Below, one piece after another: positions 1-5,440 of a DNA stretch of 12,498 bases. Every line of letters begins with the position of its first letter. Within the stretch, counting starts at the first letter, position 1. The stretch comes from Lachnospiraceae bacterium (GTDB taxonomy: Bacteria; Bacillota_A; Clostridia; Lachnospirales; Lachnospiraceae), in the NCBI GenBank assembly GCA_017613595.1, contig JAGADM010000147.1:1-12498 (forward strand). The letters are read 5' to 3'. The notes below the pieces were generated by a model. That model searched no databases. It was not told the origin of the DNA and saw only the letters and a list, made by a program, of their open reading frames with translations. Position numbers and translations under genes: made by a program.

Positions 1-31
1 ATGCCGTAGTGTCGCATCAAGCGGAGTGAAT

Positions 32-871
32 ATGAAGTTTACGAAAATGCACGGATGTGCGAACGATTATATATATGTGGATTGCACGAAGGAGTATCTG
101 AAGGATGCTCCTGCGCTTGCCGTTAAATTGAGTGACCGCCATACCGGAATCGGCGGCGACGGGCTGATCCTGATCCGTCCGAGCGACCGCGCCGACTTCT
201 TCATGGAGATGTATAACGCGGACGGAAGTCTCGGCAAGATGTGCGGCAACGGAATCCGCTGCGTAGGCAAATACGTCTACGACCACCGCCTTACGGACAA
301 GACCGAGCTCGCGGTGGACACACCTGCAGGAATCCGGTATCTGTCCCTTCATGTAAAGAACAATCTGGTGGAGAGCGTAACGGTCAATATGGGTCATCCC
401 GATACGAAGCCGGAAAGCCTTCCGCTTATTGTAAAGGAAAAGGCGGACACCTATAAGGTAACGTCCGACGGACGAGAGTGGGAGTTCACTCCGGTATCGA
501 TGGGTAATCCCCATGCGGTGATCATGGTCGATGAGACTGAGGATTTCCCGGTTCAGAAGGTCGGCGAGCCGATCGAGAAGAGCCCGATGTTCCCCGAAGG
601 CGTCAACGTCGAATTTGTTAAGAAGATCAGCGACCGCGAAGTGTCCATGCGCGTCTGGGAGCGGGGCTCCGGCGAGACATGGGCGTGCGGAACGGGGGCG
701 TGCGCGACCGCATTTGCCTGCTACCGGAACGGACTTACGGGTCCGGAGGTAACGGTGCATCTGCTCGGCGGCGACCTGCAGATCCGCTATGATGAGGCGG
801 ACGATATCATTTATATGACCGGCCCTGCCGTTACGGTATTTGAGGGAACGGTCGACACGGACAACGTTTAA
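32..871 (+). CDS. dapF: Diaminopimelate epimerase DapF
   Basis: DapF converts LL-diaminopimelate to the meso form in the cytoplasm, supplying lysine synthesis and the peptidoglycan stem peptide. It is a PLP-independent epimerase using two cysteines. Both are visible: C71 in the motif MCGNGIRC and C219 in ACGTGACA. The N-terminus MKFTKMHG matches the family start, and 279 residues is the usual length. I chose ATG 32 over an in-frame GTG at 26 because GGAG at 23-26 lies 5 bases before the ATG and the GTG overlaps that site. The normally conserved GxGND segment reads HGCANDY here, with Ala for the second Gly. The gene runs 41 bases ahead of the cell-wall hydrolase with no terminator between, so the two are probably co-transcribed. 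Bases 3-29 stay open in another frame and stop at TGA 27-29, possibly the tail of an upstream gene. Function is secure. Confidence 0.97.
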   Translation: MKFTKMHGCANDYIYVDCTKEYLKDAPALAVKLSDRHTGIGGDGLILIRPSDRADFFMEMYNADGSLGKMCGNGIRCVGKYVYDHRLTDKTELAVDTPAGIRYLSLHVKNNLVESVTVNMGHPDTKPESLPLIVKEKADTYKVTSDGREWEFTPVSMGNPHAVIMVDETEDFPVQKVGEPIEKSPMFPEGVNVEFVKKISDREVSMRVWERGSGETWACGTGACATAFACYRNGLTGPEVTVHLLGGDLQIRYDEADDIIYMTGPAVTVFEGTVDTDNV

Positions 872-899
872 TCATGCAGCTTACAGGTTTTGTCAGGAA

Positions 900-905
900 A
901 GGAGG
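900..905 (+). promoter_or_regulatory. Ribosome binding site deciding the start of the hydrolase gene
   Basis: AGGAGG lies 7 bases before ATG 913. An earlier in-frame ATG at 874 has no comparable site and would put 13 polar residues ahead of the signal peptide, so 913 is the better start. Confidence 0.85.
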
Positions 906-912
906 CAATCAC

Positions 913-3648
913 ATGGGACTTAAGGGACGACGAATTTTAGCCGTTCTTATGATCATGGTTCTCTTTGCGCTTGTACCGGGTACGGCGTTTACTAACCGTG
1001 CGCTTGCGGCGGATGCGAACGAACAGACGTATTCCAAGCCTAAGACAGGTAAGATTAACGTACCGGCCAATGTTGCTGCTGCGCTCAATGCGCGTGCGGA
1101 TGCAAGTTCTTCGTCTGCACTGGTTGCCGCGATTCCGAACGGAACCACCGTAGAAGTTCTCGGTACGAAGAAGTATTCGAACGGCAAGCTTTGGTACAGA
1201 ATCCGTTTTGACAATAACGGAACGAAGACGGAAGCTTACGGCTTTGCGGAATACATTCAGATTTACACGCCGAAGCCGGCCAATGAGACGTATGCCTCTC
1301 CGAAACCCGCATATGTGGATTATTCTCCTGTGATCAATGTGCGTTCCGGCCCCGGTCAGAACTATGCAATGCTCAAGGATAAGAGCGGCCAGAACCTGAC
1401 GCTGATCAACGGCACTCATGTGGAAGCTCTTGCTTACCAGAACGGCTATTACAAATGCAATATTACGATAGACGGCGAGACGAAGATCGGCTGGCTCTAT
1501 GCTGATTTTGTGCGCTTATATACTACGCCTTCGGGCGATGAGGAATTTGTTGCGCAGATGAAGGCGCAGGGATTCCCGGATTCTTATATTGAGTCCCTCC
1601 GGATTCTGCATGCGCAGCATCCGACCTGGGTATTTACCGCTGACAAGACCGGTCTCGACTGGAATACCGCAGTGGATGAGGAAAGTGCTTTCCAGAGAAG
1701 CCTTGTAAACTATACGAGCCCGACTTCCTGGAAGCGTATCGACGACCTTGCTTATACATGGAGGACCGCGGACAATAAGGATGGCGGTTTCAAGAAACTG
1801 GACGGATACCATTGGGAGGCCGCGAACCGTGTTTCGACGGCGTACTTTATGGATCCGAGAAACTTCCTGACCGAGTCGGAAGTATTCCAGTTTGAAAGCC
1901 AGAGCTACAATGAAGAGATTCATACCATAGAGCGTGTTCAGGCGCTGCTTGAGGGAACCTTCATGAGCGGCGACATCCCGGGTGAATATCTGTGGAGTTC
2001 GCAGACGGTTAACCGCAATGAGAAGGGCGTTATCACGAGTATCGATACCGTGGAAGCAACGAGCGGCACACCGCTTACCTACGCATATGTATTCCTGGAG
2101 TCCGCCAAGATTTCCGGTGTAAGCCCGGATATGCTTGTTGCGCGTGTTATCCAGGAAATGGGAACCAAGGGAACGAGCCAGATCATCTCCGGCGTTTCCA
2201 AGACGGCTCCCGGCCACTATAACTATTACGATTTCGGTACCTACGCTACGGCTACTGCCGACGCGATTACGAACGGTCTGATCTATGCCAAGGCAAAGGA
2301 CGCAACGACCTGCCGTCCCTGGAACACCCGCTGGAAGTCTCTGTACGGCGGAGCCATCATGATCGGCCGTGACTACATCTCAAAGGGACAGGATACCCTT
2401 TACTACCAGAAGTTTAACGTCTCGAGCGCGGTTGCGGCGAGCAAGAAGTATACGCATCAGTACATGACCAACATCCAGGCTCCTGCCAACGAGGCAAGAA
2501 CCATGTGGCAGGCATGTTCTGATCTTGACACGGTTATCGAGTTTAAGATTCCCGTTTATGAGAATATGCCCGCAGAGAACGCTCCTTATCCGGAGGGCAG
2601 TTCCACGGCCAACCCGAACCCTTATCTGGCAAGTCTTGAGGTGGAAGGCTGTAACCTTACGCCTGCATTTGACTATAAGACATTCTCATATGACATCGTT
2701 GTAAGTGCTGAAACCGAATCCGTAACGATTAAGGTTGAGCCGCTTGCAGCAACGACCAAGGTTTACGGCGGAACCATTCCGCTTCAGGTCGGGGCAAATG
2801 AAATCAATGTTATTTCCACGGCTGCGTACGGCAACAGTCAGACCTATGTATTGAACGTATACCGCGAAGAGCCGGTAGTTCAGCCGAATACGCAGGCAAC
2901 GATTCCGAACGAAGATCCTAACGCAGGAACAACGGATCCTAATGCGGGAACAACCGATCCTAATGCGGGAGCAACTGATCCTAATGCAGGAACGACCGAC
3001 CCTAATGCGGGAACGACTGATCCGAACGCAGGAACGACAGACCCTAATGCGGGAACAACCGATCCTAATGCGGGAGCAACCAATCCGAATACGAATCAGG
3101 GCGGCCTGTTCAATCCGAACGCGGGAACAACCGATTCTAATGCGGGAGCAACTGATCCGAATGCAAATCAGGAGCCTGTGGTACAGGAGCCGGTTGTGGT
3201 GAAGGAAAGCATTAAGACCGCATATGTGATTGACGGTGGCTTCCTCTACGGTGTAAATCCTGAGACCGCAATTGCTGATTTCCGTAGCAAGTTTGTACTT
3301 CTTGAAGGCGGCGATGTGGTTATAATGAACGCCAATAATGAAGTCGTTTCAGATGGCTATATTGGAACCGGATACAAGATTAAAACGCCTAATCAGGAAT
3401 TTACCGTGATAATCATTGGGGATGCAGATAAAGACGGAGAAATCTCTATTTTTGATATCATTCTGATTAAGAGATTCCTTTTGGAACTCAGTCAGCTCGA
3501 TAGTCTTGCGCAATCAGTGGCTGATGTGAATTCAGATAAGGAAATAGATGTGTTCGATATCATTTTCATTAAGCGGCATCTGTTGGGACTCTCAGTTATT
3601 ACACAACCTTCGGGAGAAGAGAAGGTTTATGAGAAAGTGATCGGATGA
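913..3648 (+). CDS. Secreted SH3/glucosaminidase/cadherin-like/dockerin cell-wall hydrolase
   Basis: This 911-residue exported protein probably cleaves the peptidoglycan glycan strand as an autolysin-type endo-beta-N-acetylglucosaminidase. In order it shows: a signal peptide (about 1-33, basic start, hydrophobic core, ending ALA); two bacterial SH3-like domains (about 45-119 and 137-205, the second with INVRSGPG), which usually bind wall peptides; a LytD/GH73-like glucosaminidase region (about 210-550) with E415 in RVIQEMGTKG as candidate catalytic acid; a cadherin-like beta-sandwich (about 569-652); a linker of NAGTTDP repeats; a pre-dockerin module (about 766-836, FLYGVNP); and a type I dockerin (837-895) made of two calcium-loop repeats, DADKDGEISIFD and DVNSDKEIDVFD, each followed by a KR pair. 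There is no LPXTG motif, SLH domain or C-terminal membrane span, so retention at the cell would need the SH3 domains or a cohesin partner. The next gene encodes a cohesin-like membrane protein. From about 3300 onward the gene is richer in A+T than its first part. Domain calls come from recognition by eye; substrate is inferred. Confidence 0.88.
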   Translation: MGLKGRRILAVLMIMVLFALVPGTAFTNRALAADANEQTYSKPKTGKINVPANVAAALNARADASSSSALVAAIPNGTTVEVLGTKKYSNGKLWYRIRFDNNGTKTEAYGFAEYIQIYTPKPANETYASPKPAYVDYSPVINVRSGPGQNYAMLKDKSGQNLTLINGTHVEALAYQNGYYKCNITIDGETKIGWLYADFVRLYTTPSGDEEFVAQMKAQGFPDSYIESLRILHAQHPTWVFTADKTGLDWNTAVDEESAFQRSLVNYTSPTSWKRIDDLAYTWRTADNKDGGFKKLDGYHWEAANRVSTAYFMDPRNFLTESEVFQFESQSYNEEIHTIERVQALLEGTFMSGDIPGEYLWSSQTVNRNEKGVITSIDTVEATSGTPLTYAYVFLESAKISGVSPDMLVARVIQEMGTKGTSQIISGVSKTAPGHYNYYDFGTYATATADAITNGLIYAKAKDATTCRPWNTRWKSLYGGAIMIGRDYISKGQDTLYYQKFNVSSAVAASKKYTHQYMTNIQAPANEARTMWQACSDLDTVIEFKIPVYENMPAENAPYPEGSSTANPNPYLASLEVEGCNLTPAFDYKTFSYDIVVSAETESVTIKVEPLAATTKVYGGTIPLQVGANEINVISTAAYGNSQTYVLNVYREEPVVQPNTQATIPNEDPNAGTTDPNAGTTDPNAGATDPNAGTTDPNAGTTDPNAGTTDPNAGTTDPNAGATNPNTNQGGLFNPNAGTTDSNAGATDPNANQEPVVQEPVVVKESIKTAYVIDGGFLYGVNPETAIADFRSKFVLLEGGDVVIMNANNEVVSDGYIGTGYKIKTPNQEFTVIIIGDADKDGEISIFDIILIKRFLLELSQLDSLAQSVADVNSDKEIDVFDIIFIKRHLLGLSVITQPSGEEKVYEKVIG
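2920..3087 (+). repeat. Eight tandem 21-bp units encoding NAGTTDP-type repeats
   Basis: Eight in-frame copies of a 21-base unit encode NAGTTDP, with Ala for the first Thr in units 3 and 8 and Asn for Asp in unit 8. The stretch forms the flexible linker between the cadherin-like domain and the pre-dockerin module. Units 2-3 (from 2941) and 7-8 (from 3046) share 35 identical bases, giving a 105-base higher-order period. Changes in copy number would keep the reading frame. The repeat also leaves spurious open frames on both strands. Confidence 0.95.
3118..3159 (+). repeat. Two further copies of the 21-bp linker repeat
   Basis: Units encoding NAGTTDS and NAGATDP follow a 30-base interruption. 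Their Thr-Thr then Ala-Thr order repeats the pattern of units 2-3 and 7-8 in the main array, so this block is likely a diverged duplicate of that pair. Confidence 0.85.
3421..3597 (+). other. Type I dockerin module of the hydrolase
   Basis: Two 12-residue EF-hand-like calcium loops are visible, with Asp/Asn at positions 1, 3 and 5, Ser or Asp at 9, and Asp at 12. Each is followed by the helix residues KR at positions 17-18. The positions that normally set cohesin choice (10-11) are Ile-Phe and Val-Phe, so the two halves are nearly symmetrical, as in dockerins that can bind in two orientations. Type I dockerins bind cohesins with calcium; the actual partner here is inferred, not shown. Confidence 0.87.
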
Positions 3649-3650
3649 TT

Positions 3651-3687
3651 ATAAATCTGCTTTGCGAAGGCAAAGCAGGTTTATTTT
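3651..3687 (+). terminator. Rho-independent terminator after the hydrolase gene
   Basis: The two arms 3651-3665 and 3670-3684 form a 15-bp stem (one G-T wobble) closed by the tetraloop GAAG. The run TTTT at 3684-3687 follows. The stem begins just after the stop codon of the hydrolase gene, so it should end the dapF-hydrolase transcript and separate it from the cohesin-like gene. Confidence 0.85.
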
Positions 3688-3716
3688 GGGGAGAAATACC
3701 ATGCAGAGATTATAAG
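3686..3716 (+). promoter_or_regulatory. Possible weak promoter for the cohesin-like gene
   Basis: TATAAG at 3711-3716 matches five of six bases of a -10 box. The only candidate -35 is TTGGGG at 3686-3691 with a long 19-base spacer, touching the terminator. Some promoter is expected here because a strong terminator precedes the gene, but this assignment is tentative. Confidence 0.3.
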
Positions 3717-3749
3717 GTCTCTGTAGTTTGAAAGGATTGTTAAGAAACA

Positions 3750-5294
3750 ATGCATTATTTGAGAACAGTATATCGAAAGATTGCAGTCATTCTTACAATT
3801 GTGCTGCTGATGATTCCTTTTGAGACGCAGCAGTCAGAGGCAGGACTGTCCGGCTCCATCTCCGTTTCCGGCGGGACGGTTATAGTAGGAAATAACGTAA
3901 CGGTGAGTGTTAAGGTGAGTGGCTCCGTAGAACTTGGCGCTATTGATTTCACTATAAAGTTTGATAACAGCAAGTTGGGATATGTTTCAGGACCTACACA
4001 AGACTGTACGGTTAAAGAAAACCAGATTCGTTTGATTGATGATTCTTTCATGAATAAGACAGAGAAGTCGGGGGCTTATACATTTGTTTTTAGCACTAAG
4101 AGTGTTGCTAGTGAAGGAACATGGATTGAAGTTATCAGCGTAAAAGTCGGTTCGAAGAACGGGGAAAATATACCGGCTTCCGTTTCCAATGGAAAAATCG
4201 TTATCAATCCTGTTCCGGAAGCATCCCATAATGCAAACCTGAAGACGCTCTCCATCGGTGGAACGAATCTTTCTCCGGGGTTCAACAAGGACACATTGAA
4301 CTACACGGCTTCCGTTGCAGGTACTGTTACGAAGGTCACGGTCACGGCGGTTGCTGAAGACGGAAATAAGGCTACAGTTGTCATTTCCGGCAGCAATAAC
4401 CTTAAGGAAGGCGACAATACCGTTACCGTTAAGGTTACTGCCGAGGACGGCACTACGACTAAGCCCTATACCATCATCGTGAACCGCGGAAAGGCGCCTA
4501 CGCCGAAGCCGGCGACACCTACACCGACCCCGACGCCACCTGTTAAGGCAAAGGTTGGCGATACGGAACTTGAGGTAAACGGCAAGCCCGATGTGAAGTA
4601 CCTCGAGCAGACGGATATTTGGCAGTCTACATCAGTAGAATATAAGAAATGCAAGATTGAAGCACTTAAGAATCTGGTTACCGGAGACACGGTAGTTGAA
4701 TTTTCCGACGGCAATCTGTACGTTCTTGATACGGAAAAGGGTACAGCTTACCGCTACATGGTTGTCGACAATCCGAAGCAGAGCCTTGTTCTGGTTGAGG
4801 CCAATGACGAAGTGACGGTTCCGATGGGCTATCATAAGACCACACGGAATCTGAACGGGACGGATGTGACGGTTTATACCGTGTTTGAACAGAGTGAATA
4901 TGCAATCCTGTACGCAAAGGATGAGAAGGGTTTTACCGGCTGGTTCCAGTGGGATATGACCAACGGCACATTCCAGCGGTTTAATACCGAAGATATTGCG
5001 CTGAATCCGACGCCTACGCCGACCCCCACTCCGACTCCGACGGAGGCTCCGACCGAGACGCCTACGCTGACGGAGGCGGTTCCGGACCGTGCGAGCGTTC
5101 CGGGTACCGATTCGGGCGAAACGAAGAACGATAAGGGAAGCAGCTTTATGGATAAGCTGATGATCGGAACGATTGCGGTTCTGTTCATTTTGATGGTTGT
5201 GTTCCTGATCATGTATCTGGTGCAGAAAGCCCGCTACGAGCGCCGGTTCATGCCGGACGAAGAGTTCTTCAGCGATGAGAACGATTACGAGTAA
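3750..5294 (+). CDS. Membrane-anchored cohesin-like surface protein
   Basis: This 514-residue protein is predicted to sit on the outer face of the membrane with one C-terminal anchor. It shows a signal peptide (about 1-31, no lipobox); a cohesin-like beta domain (about 34-153, with a VTVSVKVSG strand and IDFTIKFDNSKLGYVSG); a cadherin-like beta-sandwich (161-247); a Pro-Thr linker (250-264); an unrecognised domain (about 265-415) ending in a GFTGWFQWD...TFQRF motif; a second Pro-Thr linker (420-431); a membrane span (about 470-491); and an acidic cytoplasmic tail (492-514). Cohesins bind dockerins, and the preceding gene ends in a dockerin, so a role in tethering that hydrolase is likely but inferred. 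Cohesin-fold domains also occur in surface proteins that bind no dockerin. ATG 3750 is the first start after an in-frame TAA at 3741; AAGGA at 3732-3736 lies an unusually long 13 bases before it, suggesting modest translation. The gene is flanked by terminators. The first 450 bases are A+T-rich relative to the rest. Confidence 0.85.
   Translation: MHYLRTVYRKIAVILTIVLLMIPFETQQSEAGLSGSISVSGGTVIVGNNVTVSVKVSGSVELGAIDFTIKFDNSKLGYVSGPTQDCTVKENQIRLIDDSFMNKTEKSGAYTFVFSTKSVASEGTWIEVISVKVGSKNGENIPASVSNGKIVINPVPEASHNANLKTLSIGGTNLSPGFNKDTLNYTASVAGTVTKVTVTAVAEDGNKATVVISGSNNLKEGDNTVTVKVTAEDGTTTKPYTIIVNRGKAPTPKPATPTPTPTPPVKAKVGDTELEVNGKPDVKYLEQTDIWQSTSVEYKKCKIEALKNLVTGDTVVEFSDGNLYVLDTEKGTAYRYMVVDNPKQSLVLVEANDEVTVPMGYHKTTRNLNGTDVTVYTVFEQSEYAILYAKDEKGFTGWFQWDMTNGTFQRFNTEDIALNPTPTPTPTPTPTEAPTETPTLTEAVPDRASVPGTDSGETKNDKGSSFMDKLMIGTIAVLFILMVVFLIMYLVQKARYERRFMPDEEFFSDENDYE
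4497..4541 (+). repeat. First Pro-Thr linker of the cohesin-like protein
   Basis: Fifteen codons for a PTPKPATPTPTPTPP-type sequence separate the cadherin-like domain from the unrecognised domain. Such linkers are typical extended spacers in secreted modular proteins. Confidence 0.85.
5007..5042 (+). repeat. Second Pro-Thr linker of the cohesin-like protein
   Basis: Six Pro-Thr dipeptides lie between the unrecognised domain and the membrane span, followed by a Glu/Thr/Pro-rich stretch. The position fits a wall-spanning stalk. Confidence 0.85.
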
Positions 5295-5303
5295 ATGACG
5301 ATG

Positions 5304-5334
5304 AAGAGCAGCTGTGAAAACGGCTGCTCTTTTT
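5304..5334 (+). terminator. Rho-independent terminator after the cohesin-like gene
   Basis: Arms 5304-5315 and 5320-5331 pair over 12 bp with one wobble around the loop GAAA, followed by a T run to 5334. It begins 10 bases after the stop codon. Confidence 0.88.
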
Positions 5335-5379
5335 GTATGTCCGAGGAAAATGAGGATCCCTCCCGGGACCCTTCCGTAC

Positions 5380-5408
5380 TTGATAATTTGCCGCAAATAT
5401 GGGATAAT
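5380..5408 (+). promoter_or_regulatory. Sigma-A type promoter for the peptidase-era-recO operon
   Basis: TTGATA at 5380-5385 and GATAAT at 5403-5408 each match five of six consensus bases and are separated by an ideal 17 bases. They lie between the terminator of the previous gene and the ribosome site of the peptidase gene. No other strong promoter or terminator is seen until 11885, so this likely drives five genes. Confidence 0.65.
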
Positions 5409-5425
5409 AAAAAAGCAGTATTTTC

Positions 5426-5430
5426 GGAGG
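5426..5430 (+). promoter_or_regulatory. Ribosome binding site of the peptidase gene
   Basis: GGAGG lies 7 bases before TTG 5438 and 10 bases before ATG 5441, which are adjacent in-frame codons. Spacing slightly favours TTG and codon preference favours ATG; the proteins differ by one residue. Confidence 0.75.
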
Positions 5431-5440
5431 ATACCGATTG

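Noticed and set aside
3..29. Possible tail of an upstream gene ending at TGA 27-29
   Set aside because: Only eight codons are visible, which is too little to assign, although the close spacing to dapF would suit an operon.
2920..3159. CRISPR array as explanation of the repeats
   Set aside because: The units are directly adjacent without spacers and encode an in-frame protein linker.
2880..3202. Open frames in other phases and on the reverse strand over the NAGTTDP array
   Set aside because: A 21-base repeat without stops in one phase is open throughout; these are artefacts of the repeat.
5345..5372. GC-rich imperfect palindrome GGATCCCTCCCGGGACCC before the peptidase promoter
   Set aside because: Only a few bases pair and no repeat of it occurs in the window, so an operator cannot be supported.
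4632..5396. Reverse-strand open frame of 254 codons
   Set aside because: It is opposite the cohesin-like gene, passes through that gene's terminator, and gives an Arg/His-rich translation typical of a shadow frame.
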